In this document: piece after piece, positions 1 to 7,270 of the stretch
Numbering within the stretch: position 1 is the first letter of the stretch
Layout: each line of letters opens with the position of its first letter
From: Gammaproteobacteria bacterium
GTDB lineage: Bacteria > Pseudomonadota > Gammaproteobacteria > Burkholderiales > Burkholderiaceae_E
Length of the DNA: 9,885 bases
Assembly: GCA_030425615.1 (NCBI GenBank)
Contig: JAUIAI010000040.1
Span: 1 to 9,885 of the forward strand
Direction of reading: 5' to 3'
The notes under the pieces: generated by a model
What the model was told of the DNA's origin: nothing
Databases searched by the model: none
Seen by the model: the letters and a program-made list of their open reading frames with translations, nothing else
Position numbers and translations under genes: made by a program

Positions 1-1115
1 TGTACGCATTCGTACGGGCGCTGACGCCCGACGATCTCGAGTCGATCGCTGCGTTCGCCTATCTGCAGATGCTGCGCGCGGGGTTCGCTGCGGTCGGGGA
101 GTTCCACTACCTGCACCATGCCCCGGACGGTACCCGATACACGGATCCGGGTGAGATGAGCCACCGGATCGCAGGCGCGGCCGCGGAGACCGGCATCGGG
201 CTGACCCTGCTCCCCGTGCGCTACGAGCAGGGCGGCTGTGACGGCCGGCCGCTCGCCGCGGCACAGCGTCGGTTCGGCGGCGACGAGGCCGGCTACGGTC
301 GCGTGCTGGACAGTGCGGCGCGTGCGATCGCCGCGCTGCCCGGCGATGCCCGCCTCGGCGTGGCGCCGCACTCGATGCGCGCGGTCCCGCTGGCGGCCCT
401 GCGCGAAGCGGCGGACTGGCTGGGATCCGGGCCGGTGCACCTTCATGTGGCCGAGCAGACCGCCGAGATCGACGAGGTCCTCGCCCACACCGGCCGCCGG
501 CCCGTCGAATGGCTGCTCGAGCATGCCGGGCTCGACGCGCGGTGGTGCTGTGTGCACGCAACGCACATGACTGCGGAGGAGACCGAAGGCCTGGCGGCGA
601 GCGGGGCGGTGGCAGGACTCTGCCCGATTACCGAGGCCAACCTGGGCGACGGTATCTTCCCGGCGTCGCGTTACATCGGCGCGGGCGGACGCTTCGGTGT
701 CGGCTCGGATTCGAACGTGGCGATCTCGCTGGCAGGCGAACTGAACCTGCTCGAATACTCGCAGCGTCTGAACGAGAGAAACCGCGCGGTGATCGCCGTT
801 CCCGGCGCGTCGGTCGGCCGTACCCTGTTCGAGGGCGCCGTCCAGGGTGCGGCCGTCGCGCTGGCCCGGGACGCGGGCGGTCTGGCGCCCGGCCGACTCG
901 CCGATCTGGTTGCGCTCGACGGCTCGGCCGTCGAGTTCGTCGGCCAGACGGGCGACGGCCTCCTGGATGCCTGGCTGTTCGCGTCGACGGCCAATCCGGT
1001 GACCGACGTCTGGTCCGCCGGCCGGCACGTCATCGTCGCTGGCCGCCATCCGAACGAAGCGCGCATTGAGGCTCGTTTCAGGCGCACCCTGATCCGCCTG
1101 ACGGAGGCGGCGTGA
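1..1115 (+). CDS. hutF: Formimidoylglutamate deiminase HutF (N-terminus outside window)
   Basis: HutF hydrolyses N-formimino-L-glutamate to N-formyl-L-glutamate and ammonia in the cytoplasm. It is the fourth step of the five-step histidine degradation route, before HutG releases glutamate and formate. The frame is open from base 3 and the protein similarity continues upstream of the ATG at 69 (an AFVRALTPDDLESIA-like stretch, then EFHYLHH), so the true start lies left of the window. About 370 residues are visible; the family is about 450 long, so the first metal-binding HxH is missing. Visible amidohydrolase signatures are HLHVAEQ (His codons at 438 and 444), CVHATHMT (His at 555 and 564) and GSDSN (the metal/catalytic Asp at 708-710). 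The C-terminal LAPGRLADLVALD stretch is the usual end of the amidohydrolase composite domain. It overlaps hutC by 4 nt, which supports the assignment. No frameshift is seen. Confidence is high for the family and the specific enzyme. Confidence 0.93.
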   Translation, partial: YAFVRALTPDDLESIAAFAYLQMLRAGFAAVGEFHYLHHAPDGTRYTDPGEMSHRIAGAAAETGIGLTLLPVRYEQGGCDGRPLAAAQRRFGGDEAGYGRVLDSAARAIAALPGDARLGVAPHSMRAVPLAALREAADWLGSGPVHLHVAEQTAEIDEVLAHTGRRPVEWLLEHAGLDARWCCVHATHMTAEETEGLAASGAVAGLCPITEANLGDGIFPASRYIGAGGRFGVGSDSNVAISLAGELNLLEYSQRLNERNRAVIAVPGASVGRTLFEGAVQGAAVALARDAGGLAPGRLADLVALDGSAVEFVGQTGDGLLDAWLFASTANPVTDVWSAGRHVIVAGRHPNEARIEARFRRTLIRLTEAA

Positions 1116-1855
1116 ACGGCCCGGGGGCGGTAGGCCGGGGGGCGACGAGGAGTCAGGGGTCGTCTGGCGCCAACACCTGGCAGGCGGTGCACGCCGAGCT
1201 CGCGCGCCGGATCCGTGACCGGGTCTGGGTACCCGGCGAACTCGTCCCCGGAGAGGCGGACATCGCCCGGGAGCTGGGGTGCGCCCGCACCACGGTCAAC
1301 CGGGCCATGCGCGAGCTCGCTGCAGCCGGCCTCGTGGAACGACGCCGAAGAGCCGGTACCCGGGTGGTCGAGACGCCCGTGCGCAGGGCCACCTTCGACA
1401 TCCCCGTGATCCGCGAAGAGATCGAACGCCGCGGCGCCTGCTGGGACTATCGCCTGCTCGAAAAACGCGAGACCGTCCCGCCGATGGTCGTCGCCAACCG
1501 GCTCGGGCTCTCGCCCAGGCGGATGGCCTTGCATCTGCGTGCCGTCCATTTCGCGGATCGCGAGCCCTACGTGGTCGAGGACCGCTGGATCAATCCGGGC
1601 GCGGTGCCCGCGATCGCCGAAGTCGATCTCGAGCTGATCAGTGCGAACGAGTGGCTCGTGCGTCACGCCCGTTTCACCCGTGGCGAGTTCAGCCTCCATG
1701 CCGCCAATGCGGATGGTGACGAGGCACGCCTGCTCGGCGTGCCCGCCGGCGCGGCACTGCTGGTCGTGGACCGCATGACGTTCGACGGCGACCTGCCGAT
1801 CACCTGGGTGCGCCTGGCCTATGCGCCCGGCTACCGCATTCACACCCGGTTCTGA
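1112..1855 (+). CDS. hutC: Histidine utilisation repressor HutC (GntR family, UTRA domain)
   Basis: This is a 247-aa GntR/HutC-subfamily repressor. In known systems HutC binds operators in hut promoters and is released by urocanate. The N-terminal winged helix-turn-helix covers about residues 22-86: NTWQAVHAELARRI, the PGE motif, then a recognition helix around residues 57-69 (CARTTVNRAMREL) and the wing ERRRRAGTRVV. Residues about 95-245 form the UTRA effector domain, with the RRMALHLRAVHFADREPYVVED and PITWVRLAYAPGYR segments typical of HutC. The start is GTG at 1112, overlapping the hutF stop as GTGA, with GGAGG at 1103-1107 as ribosome binding site. The overlap implies translational coupling and co-transcription with hutF. 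Its operators are presumably upstream of the window; I saw none here. The first about 20 residues are Gly/Arg-rich and probably disordered. Confidence 0.92.
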   Translation: MNGPGAVGRGATRSQGSSGANTWQAVHAELARRIRDRVWVPGELVPGEADIARELGCARTTVNRAMRELAAAGLVERRRRAGTRVVETPVRRATFDIPVIREEIERRGACWDYRLLEKRETVPPMVVANRLGLSPRRMALHLRAVHFADREPYVVEDRWINPGAVPAIAEVDLELISANEWLVRHARFTRGEFSLHAANADGDEARLLGVPAGAALLVVDRMTFDGDLPITWVRLAYAPGYRIHTRF

Positions 1856-1871
1856 GGACGCGGCGTCGGCG

Positions 1872-2720
1872 TCAGCCCAGATCGAAGCCTGCCGAACGGA
1901 CGAAGTCGCCCCAGTCCGCGCGCTGGGCATTCGCATACTGATCGGCGCGCTCGTCGGACCAGGGCCGGGCCGCGGGAGCGCCCTCGGGCAGCACCGCCTC
2001 ACGCGTGGCGACATAGCGGCGATCGAATTCGTCGCAGTCCGCGTCGTCGTCCCGCTCACCGATACGATCGAGATGGAATGTGGCGTCCAGCGACAGGCGC
2101 GGGTTGACCCGCCGGGCTTCAGCGGGGTGGCCCACGCACAGGCCCGCCACGGGCACCACGCGCCGGGGCAACTCGAGAATCTCCGCCAGACGCTTCGGAT
2201 GGTTGCGGACCATGCTGATCGGGCACGCGACGAGCCCGGCGGCCCGGGCGGCGTTCACGAAGTTCATCATCACGAGTGCGGCGTCGACCACCGGGTTGAA
2301 GAAGCCGTCGAGATGGTCGTTGGTGTATGGCTTGCCGCGTCTGTCGAAGAGCCGCTCGAAGCGGCGCCCGTTCGCGCAGAACACGAGCAGCGCGGGTGCG
2401 GCGGACAGCCACGGCAGGGTGGGCACGATCGCCTGGATCGCCGCGCGCCGTCCGGGGTCGCGCACGTCGATGATGTCGGCTTGCTGCAGATAGCTCTTGG
2501 ACGGCGCCGAGAGAGCACAGGCCGCCAGCAGGCGGACCGCTTCGGCCGGGACTGCGCGCGCCGACCAGCGCCGGTGTGAGGTCTGCCCGGCGATCACGCG
2601 CAGGGCGGCGATCGCCTGCGGATCGAGGCCGGCGGCCGCGACGTCCGGGGATACGCCGAATCGTTGCGTCAGCAGTTCGCTCAGGGCGGTTGTGTCGTCT
2701 TGCGGGTCGTCGGGGTGCAT
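1872..2720 (-). CDS. NfsA-like nitroreductase / NADPH-dependent FMN oxidoreductase
   Basis: This is a 282-aa nitroreductase-superfamily flavoprotein closest in pattern to NfsA/Frp enzymes, which bind FMN and use NAD(P)H to reduce flavins, nitro compounds or quinones. Supporting segments are SHRRWSARAV near the start (the Arg-rich phosphate-binding motif of the family), APSKSYLQQADIIDV (the SSxxQ-type flavin loop), WLSAAPALLVFCA, VVDAALVMMNFVNAARAAGL, and ISMVRNHPKRLAEILELP followed by VVPVAGLCVGHPAE. These correspond in order to the conserved blocks of NfsA. It is about 40 residues longer than E. coli NfsA, mostly an acidic N-terminus and a C-terminal extension. The start ATG at 2718-2720 is preceded on the minus strand by GAGGA as ribosome binding site. 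Its 3' end faces hutC with 16 nt between stops, so it is not part of the hut operon. The natural substrate cannot be told from sequence. Confidence 0.85.
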   Translation of the reverse strand: MHPDDPQDDTTALSELLTQRFGVSPDVAAAGLDPQAIAALRVIAGQTSHRRWSARAVPAEAVRLLAACALSAPSKSYLQQADIIDVRDPGRRAAIQAIVPTLPWLSAAPALLVFCANGRRFERLFDRRGKPYTNDHLDGFFNPVVDAALVMMNFVNAARAAGLVACPISMVRNHPKRLAEILELPRRVVPVAGLCVGHPAEARRVNPRLSLDATFHLDRIGERDDDADCDEFDRRYVATREAVLPEGAPAARPWSDERADQYANAQRADWGDFVRSAGFDLG

Positions 2721-2945
2721 CGTGTCCTCGTGTCTGACGCGGGGGGCATGCGGTCTCGCGGGCGGCGTCGGCCGCGGGTCGGCACCCGGGCGGACGGGAT
2801 CCTGCCGGGCTCAGTGAGTTTGCCCAAGATCAAGGAACGCGTGACTGCCGGGGGCAGGCCGCGGCGGCGGGCTCGCATCGCTTCGCGCGTTGGGCGTATC
2901 TTCGGAGCGCGGCCCCATCATGATTCGACGAGGAGGAATCGCCCC
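2721..2945. other. Divergent intergenic region, nitroreductase / cytochrome b561
   Basis: This 225-bp stretch between two divergent genes must hold both promoters, but I see no convincing sigma70 pair. TATCTT at 2897-2902 resembles a -10 for the rightward gene but has no matching -35. On the minus strand TTGGGC, 17 bp, then CAGGAT around 2795-2823 matches only about half of each consensus. The rightward reading frame stays open through the region, but the encoded peptide is Arg-rich and unlike any family, so I treat it as non-coding. Just before the cytochrome gene, GATTC (2922-2926) can pair with GAATC (2936-2940), placing part of the ribosome binding site in the loop. Confidence 0.4.
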
Positions 2946-3437
2946 ATGTCCGCCCCCAGAGGCTATTCGGCCACCCAGATCGCCTTGCACTGGATGGTGG
3001 CGCTGCTGATCGTGGCTCAGTTCGTCTTCCACGAGACCATGGTCGATGCCTGGCATGCGGTACGCCAGGGGGAGTCCTTCGCGTTCGATCCATGGGTCTT
3101 CGGCCATGTGGCGGCCGGATTCCTGATCTTCGCCCTCGTGCTCTGGCGCCTGGTGCTGCGCACGCGCCGCGGCGTACCTCTGCCGCCGGAGAACGAGCCC
3201 GCGCCGTTGAAGCGCCTGTCGCACGTGGCGCACTGGGGCTTCTATGCGGTCCTCGTGGTCATGTCGGTGAGCGGTGCCATGGTATGGTTCGGCGGCGTCG
3301 GCTTCGCGGCCGAGGTTCACGAAGTGCTCAAGGTCATGCTGCTGCTCATGGTCGCACTGCACGTCCTGGCCGTACCTTTTCACCGCCTGGTGCTGAAGAA
3401 CGACGTCATGCAGCGGATGCTGCGTTCTTCGGTATGA
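2946..3437 (+). CDS. Cytochrome b561 (CybB-like di-heme membrane protein)
   Basis: This is a 163-aa four-helix inner-membrane protein of the bacterial cytochrome b561 family, which carries two b-type hemes and transfers electrons across or within the membrane, with ubiquinol as likely donor by analogy with E. coli CybB. Helix 1 begins YSATQIALHWMVALLIVAQF with heme-ligand candidate His15. Helix 2 carries His54 (WVFGHVAAGFLIFALVLWRL). Helix 3 begins at His93/His96 (LSHVAHWGFYAVLVVMSVSG). Helix 4 carries His139 (LLMVALHVLAVPFH), with His146 after it. These are the expected positions of the axial ligands. The start is ATG 2946, chosen for the strong AGGAGGAA ribosome binding site at 2931-2938; upstream in-frame starts give a low-complexity Arg-rich extension. 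The stop is 61 nt before the amidohydrolase start, so the two may be co-transcribed. The electron partner is not evident nearby. Confidence 0.92.
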   Translation: MSAPRGYSATQIALHWMVALLIVAQFVFHETMVDAWHAVRQGESFAFDPWVFGHVAAGFLIFALVLWRLVLRTRRGVPLPPENEPAPLKRLSHVAHWGFYAVLVVMSVSGAMVWFGGVGFAAEVHEVLKVMLLLMVALHVLAVPFHRLVLKNDVMQRMLRSSV

Positions 3438-3498
3438 CGGACCGGACCGCGATCGGCGCAGCGGCCGGTGTCGCGGGGTTCGTCGCAGGGAATCCGAC

Positions 3499-5154
3499 AT
3501 GAAAACACCCAACCCGACGCGCGTGTTTCGCGCGCGTGCGATCCACACGCAGAATCCGTCCCAGCCGTTCGCCACCCATGTCGCTGTGCGAGACGGACGC
3601 ATCGTCGGCGTCGGCGATGCCGGCAGCGTCGCCTCCTGGGGTGAAACCGTTCTCGACGACCGTTTCGACGACGCGGTGCTGATGCCCGGCTTCGTGGAAG
3701 GGCACAGCCACAGTTCGGAGGGCGCGTTCTGGCAGTCGGTCTACTGCGGTTACTTCGACCGCTCGGACCCTGACGGCCGGGTCTGGCCCGGCGTGCGGGA
3801 CAGCGCCGGTCTGCTCGCGCGGCTGCGCGAGGCGCAGGCGGCGCTGGGCGGCCCCGACATACCGCTGTCGGGCTGGTCGCTCGATCCCATCTACTACCCG
3901 CCCGGAGAGCTCCCGGTGACGCGGGCGCTGCTCGACCAGGTCTCGGACAGCCGCCCGATCGGGCTGATGCACGCGAGCGGCCACATCCTCAGCGTGAACA
4001 CGCCGGCGCTGCGCGCGGCGGGTCTGCTGCGCCCGGACGTCGACCATCCCGGAATCCCGCTCGGCGCGGACGGTCTGCCCACCGGCGAGCTCAAGGGCCC
4101 CGAGACCATGACCCCGGTCGGCCGTTTCGTCGGGTTCGACCGCGAGCGTCAGGCGGCCGACGCGGACGCATTCCGCGCCTTCGGCCGGGTCTGCGTCCGT
4201 GCGGGGGTCACCACGGCCACGGATCTGGCCAATCTGCTGCCCGACGAAGCCGTGGACATGATGCTGGCCGTCACCGCCGAGAAAGACTTTCCGGCCCGCG
4301 TGGTTTCGTTCCGCCGCTTCCATGCGCAGACACCGGCGCAGCTCATCGACCGGGCACGTGAACTGGCGCCGCGCAGCACCGACAAGCTGCGCTTCGGCGG
4401 CGCGAAGCTGTTCGCCGACGGCTCGATCCAGGGCTATTCGGCTCGGTTGCGCTGGCCGGGTTATGTCAACGGCGCACCGAACGGACTGTGGTACGTGAAC
4501 CCGGATCACCTGCGCGAGGCGCTCGGTCTGGCGTTGCGGCACGGCGTGCCCCTGCAGATCCACACGAACGGGGACGAGGCGGTCGATCTGGTTCTCGATA
4601 CGCTGCAGGGCGTGTTGCGTGAACAGCCGGGCGCGGATCACCGCTTCACGCTGCAGCATGCCCAGCTTGCCGACGCGGCACAGTTCCGCCGGATGAAGGC
4701 GCTGGGCCTGTGCGTGAACCTGTTCCCGAACCATCTGTACTACTGGGGCGAGCAGCACGCCACCCTGACCGTGGGGCCTGATCGCGCGGCCCGCATGAAC
4801 GCGTGCGCGAGCGCGCTGGCCGCCGGTGTGCCGCTGGCCATCCATTCGGATGCACCGGTCACGCCGATGGCGCCGCTGTTCACCGCCTGGTGCGCGGTGA
4901 ACCGGCTGGACGCGCAAGGCCGCGTGCTGGGCGAGGGTGAGCGCATCAGTGTGGCCCAGGCGCTGCACGCCATCACGATGGGCGCCGCCTACACCCTGCA
5001 CATGGACGGCGAGGTCGGCAGCATCGAATGTGGCAAGCGGGCGGACTTCACGGTGCTGCTCGACGACCCCACCACGATCGCGGCGCAGCGGTTGCGCGAG
5101 GTGCGCGTCTGGGGCACCGTGCTCGGCGGCGAGGTGTTTCCGGTGCCGGGCTGA
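3499..5154 (+). CDS. YtcJ-type metal-dependent amidohydrolase
   Basis: This is a 551-aa amidohydrolase-superfamily enzyme (Amidohydro_3 / YtcJ-like group), a TIM-barrel hydrolase that uses one or two divalent metals to cleave C-N bonds. Visible motifs, in order: the N-terminal beta-sandwich strand VRDGRIVGVGDA; GFVEGHSHS with metal ligands His69 and His71; GGAKLFADGSIQG with Lys303, a candidate carboxylated lysine; QIHTNGDEAVD with His355; LQHAQ with His387; and IHSDAPVTP with Asp451 as catalytic/metal Asp. The C-terminal sandwich closes with GSIECGKRADFTVLLDDP. All key residues are present, so the enzyme should be active. The start at 3499 has AGGGA at 3487-3491. No signal peptide is seen, so it is probably cytoplasmic. 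YtcJ proteins have very diverse or unknown substrates, and neither neighbour (cytochrome b561, dehalogenase-like Fe-S protein) points to one. Confidence 0.88.
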   Translation: MKTPNPTRVFRARAIHTQNPSQPFATHVAVRDGRIVGVGDAGSVASWGETVLDDRFDDAVLMPGFVEGHSHSSEGAFWQSVYCGYFDRSDPDGRVWPGVRDSAGLLARLREAQAALGGPDIPLSGWSLDPIYYPPGELPVTRALLDQVSDSRPIGLMHASGHILSVNTPALRAAGLLRPDVDHPGIPLGADGLPTGELKGPETMTPVGRFVGFDRERQAADADAFRAFGRVCVRAGVTTATDLANLLPDEAVDMMLAVTAEKDFPARVVSFRRFHAQTPAQLIDRARELAPRSTDKLRFGGAKLFADGSIQGYSARLRWPGYVNGAPNGLWYVNPDHLREALGLALRHGVPLQIHTNGDEAVDLVLDTLQGVLREQPGADHRFTLQHAQLADAAQFRRMKALGLCVNLFPNHLYYWGEQHATLTVGPDRAARMNACASALAAGVPLAIHSDAPVTPMAPLFTAWCAVNRLDAQGRVLGEGERISVAQALHAITMGAAYTLHMDGEVGSIECGKRADFTVLLDDPTTIAAQRLREVRVWGTVLGGEVFPVPG

Positions 5155-5284
5155 ACGGCAGCGCGCCCGGCGCGGCGCGCCGATGCCAGGCGGATGTGCT
5201 GCGCGAAGATGCCGCGCGGGGGGCGGATTCGCGGGTCGGCGGGTGTCGGGCCGGACAACGGACACGTCGGCCGTCCTGGGCCAC
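5155..5284 (+). other. Intergenic region with GC-rich hairpin after the amidohydrolase
   Basis: Six bases after the amidohydrolase stop, GCGCGCC (5161-5167) and GGCGCGC (5174-5180) form a perfect 7-bp stem with a 6-nt loop. There is no T-run afterwards, so it is at best a weak or Rho-assisted terminator or an RNA-stabilising hairpin. Further right, the motif GGACA occurs at 5253, 5260 and 5286, and ACGGAC (5258-5263) is mirrored by GTCCGT (5295-5300) flanking the likely -35 of the next gene. This might be an operator, but such short repeats arise easily at this GC content. Confidence 0.35.
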
Positions 5285-5313
5285 GGGACACGACGTCCGT
5301 CCTTGGCTATAGT
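5285..5313 (+). promoter_or_regulatory. Sigma70-type promoter for the Fe-S protein, predicted leaderless
   Basis: GGGACA at 5285-5290 (4 of 6 to TTGACA), a 17-bp spacer, then TATAGT at 5308-5313 (5 of 6 to TATAAT). This is the best-formed promoter I found in the window. Transcription would start about seven bases after the -10, at or next to the A of the ATG at 5320. No Shine-Dalgarno sequence precedes that ATG, consistent with a leaderless message. It is a by-eye consensus match without experimental support. Confidence 0.55.
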
Positions 5314-5319
5314 GCCTGT

Positions 5320-6324
5320 ATGGCACGCTCCAATCCGCATCGGCCCTTCACACCGGACCCCGCGCAGACCGCGCTGGCGCCGGAGATCTCCGGCAACCGG
5401 ATCAACGGTCTCGGCGAGGCGGAGTTCCGACGGCCCGACATCGTCTACTGGTCGCCGGATCCGGATGCGATCCCGCACGGCCGGATGCAGCGCTGGTTTT
5501 ACACCGTGCGCCCCGACGAGCCGTCGATTCTCGCCGAGCGGGGGCCCCGTCAAGAGATCCTCGACGCACCGTTACCCGACGTCGTCGGCGATCCTGTCGA
5601 TCGGGATCCTGCGGACTGGACACGCGCGCTCGACGCATTCGTGGCCGAGGGGACCTGCGAGATGACCGGGGTGGCGGAACTGCGCCAGGACTGGGTCTAC
5701 GCGGGACGCGAGTGCCCGTTCACGCGCGTCATCATGCTCGGTGTGGCGCACGACTACGAGCGCATCGAGAAGGCGCCGCGGCCGGAGGCCGGCGCCGAGG
5801 TCATCCGGCAGTACGGGCGCGCTGCCAAGGCAGCGAAGGACGTCGCCGGCTGGTTGCGTCGGCAGGGGTGGCCGGCCGAGCCCATGACCGGCCCCATGGC
5901 CGGGGCCATGACCATGATCCCGCCGGCCATCGCCTGCGGGTTCGGTGAACTGGGCAAGCACGGTTCGATCATCAATCCGGAGTTCGGCGCGTCGTTCCGG
6001 CTGTCCGCCGTCGTGACGGATGCTCCGTTCCAGCCCACACCGGCGCGCGAGCACGGTGTCGACGCGTTCTGCGCGAACTGTCGGGTCTGCGAGGACGCCT
6101 GTCCGCCGGAGGCGATCCTGCCCGACAAGCAACTCGTGCGCGGCGAGACCAAGTGGTACGTGGACTTCGACCGTTGCCTGCCGTACTTCAACGAACACCA
6201 CGGTTGCGCGATCTGCGTGGCGGTGTGTCCCTGGTCGAGACCGGGGGTCGGTCTCAATCTCGCCGCCAAGCTGGCCCGCCGTCGCGTCCGGACGGGCCCG
6301 GGTGCGGACGAACCCTCGCCATGA
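5320..6324 (+). CDS. Small reductive-dehalogenase-like / QueG-like protein with two 4Fe-4S motifs
   Basis: This is a 334-aa soluble protein with two iron-sulfur cluster motifs: CxxCxxCxxxCP at Cys251, 254, 257 and 261, and Cys286 with CxxCxxxCP at Cys296, 299 and 303. Upstream, about residues 200-235, ACGFGELGKHGSIINPEFG followed by an R...VVTDAPF segment matches the corrinoid-binding region shared by reductive dehalogenases (RdhA) and epoxyqueuosine reductase (QueG). It therefore probably binds cobalamin plus two clusters and catalyses a reductive step; that role is inferred. It is shorter than respiratory RdhA proteins and has no Tat signal or membrane-anchor partner gene, so it should be cytoplasmic. 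It is not clearly QueG, because the spacing of the second cluster (CX9CX2CX3CP) is closer to RdhA. A Met-rich stretch, MTGPMAGAMTM at residues 189-199, replaces the segment usual in dehalogenases. The start is ATG 5320, where family-like sequence begins and the promoter fits; an upstream in-frame ATG at 5194 gives implausible sequence. Confidence 0.78.
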   Translation: MARSNPHRPFTPDPAQTALAPEISGNRINGLGEAEFRRPDIVYWSPDPDAIPHGRMQRWFYTVRPDEPSILAERGPRQEILDAPLPDVVGDPVDRDPADWTRALDAFVAEGTCEMTGVAELRQDWVYAGRECPFTRVIMLGVAHDYERIEKAPRPEAGAEVIRQYGRAAKAAKDVAGWLRRQGWPAEPMTGPMAGAMTMIPPAIACGFGELGKHGSIINPEFGASFRLSAVVTDAPFQPTPAREHGVDAFCANCRVCEDACPPEAILPDKQLVRGETKWYVDFDRCLPYFNEHHGCAICVAVCPWSRPGVGLNLAAKLARRRVRTGPGADEPSP

Positions 6325-6360
6325 GCGGTCGTCGCGGCGGTCCGCTCCGGTGGCCGCTCA
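6322..6360. terminator. Hairpin joining the two convergent stop codons
   Basis: TGAGCGG (6322-6328) and CCGCTCA (6354-6360) are perfect inverted repeats, and one further U-G and one C-G pair extend the stem inward. The outer ends of the stem are exactly the stop codons of the Fe-S protein gene (TGA, plus strand) and the permease gene (TGA on minus). The same hairpin forms in RNA from either strand. There is no T-run on either side, so intrinsic termination is uncertain. Its position between convergent genes suggests a shared 3'-end structure. Confidence 0.4.
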
Positions 6361-7266
6361 GGCCGACGCCCGGAGCCGGCGGGCCGCGCGCCGCTGCTCG
6401 CTGATGAGCGTGAGCCCGGCACCGATCAACAGTGCGATGCCGGCCCAGGCGGGCGCGTTGGGGATGTCGCCCCAGACGAGGTAGCCGAGGATCACCGCCC
6501 AGAGCAGCCCGGTGTACCTGAACGGTGCGATCGCCGACAGTTCGCCGTGACGTACCGCGGCGATCATCGCGTAATACGCGGTGGCCAGAAGCACGGCGGC
6601 GCCGGCCAGCGCGGCCAGGTCCTTGCCCCGCACGGGGGCCCAGCCGGTGAAAGCCAGCAGTACGATTCCGATGAGCGTCACGACCACTGCCGTGGCGAGC
6701 GTGATCAGGATGGACGGTATGCCGAGCTGGATGTACCGGGTGACCACATCGCGCAGCGAGTACACGAACGCGGAGAGCAGGGCCAGCCAGGCGAAGCCGT
6801 CGAAGTCCTGCGGGTTGGGTTGGATCACGAGCAGGACGCCGGCGAAGCCGGTCGCGATGGCGACCCAGCGACCGCGGGATATCCGCTCGCGCAGCATCAG
6901 ATAGGCCAGCAGCGCCACGATCAGCGGGACCGCCTGCATGATGGCGGTGGCATTGGCCAGTGGCAGCCCGGACAACGCGGTCAGATAGAGCAGCGTACCC
7001 GCGCCTTCGGCGCCTGCCCGCACGGCCACCCAGCCACGAACGGTTTCGCCGATGCGCCCGAGGACACCCATGCGCGCGGCCACCAGTGTGATGAGCATTA
7101 CCGCCATCAGACCACGCACCGCGATGATCTGTGGGGTGGGAAGATGTTCGCTGACACTCTTGACGATCGCGTCGTTGCCCAGGAACGCGGTCATGCCGGC
7201 CACCATCCAGAGGATGCCCCGCCGGCTGTCGCGCGCCACGGCGGTCAGGGGGAGTGCGCCGGACAT
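6358..7266 (-). CDS. EamA/DMT-family inner-membrane permease
   Basis: This is a 302-aa drug/metabolite transporter superfamily protein with ten predicted membrane helices in two EamA halves. The first half begins RRGILWMVAGMTAFLGNDAIVK and includes the conserved helix pattern ANATAIMQAVPLIVALLAYLMLRERISRGRWVAIATGFAGVLLV, with the ERIS...W..I..GF.GV signature. The second half begins GFAWLALLSAFVYSLRDVVTRY and ends APAWAGIALLIGAGLTLI before a short Arg-rich cytoplasmic tail (EQRRAARRLRA). These permeases move metabolites such as amino acids, nucleotides, sugars or SAM; the substrate here is unknown. The ATG at 7264-7266 follows the galM stop by 4 nt, with GGTGAG inside the end of galM as ribosome binding site. 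Coupling to an aldose epimerase hints at a sugar-related substrate, but that is inference only. Confidence 0.87.
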   Translation of the reverse strand: MSGALPLTAVARDSRRGILWMVAGMTAFLGNDAIVKSVSEHLPTPQIIAVRGLMAVMLITLVAARMGVLGRIGETVRGWVAVRAGAEGAGTLLYLTALSGLPLANATAIMQAVPLIVALLAYLMLRERISRGRWVAIATGFAGVLLVIQPNPQDFDGFAWLALLSAFVYSLRDVVTRYIQLGIPSILITLATAVVVTLIGIVLLAFTGWAPVRGKDLAALAGAAVLLATAYYAMIAAVRHGELSAIAPFRYTGLLWAVILGYLVWGDIPNAPAWAGIALLIGAGLTLISEQRRAARRLRASA

Positions 7267-7270
7267 GCGG

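Noticed and set aside
671..2059. A 462-codon minus-strand frame across hutF, hutC and the nitroreductase end.
   Set aside because: It overlaps three well-supported genes and its composition is low-complexity Arg/Pro/Ala.
2664..2945. N-terminal extension of the cytochrome b561 frame.
   Set aside because: The extension overlaps the nitroreductase 5' end, is Arg-rich, and a strong ribosome binding site marks ATG 2946.
3406..5553. A 715-codon open frame on the minus strand, opposite the amidohydrolase.
   Set aside because: It is antisense to an intact gene with all catalytic motifs, its product is His/Arg-rich with no family pattern, and long antisense frames are expected at this GC content.
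5884..5919. Short repeated and inverted GGCCCC/CATGACC units within the Fe-S protein gene.
   Set aside because: They encode the Met/Gly/Pro-rich stretch in frame and are too short to call a repeat element.
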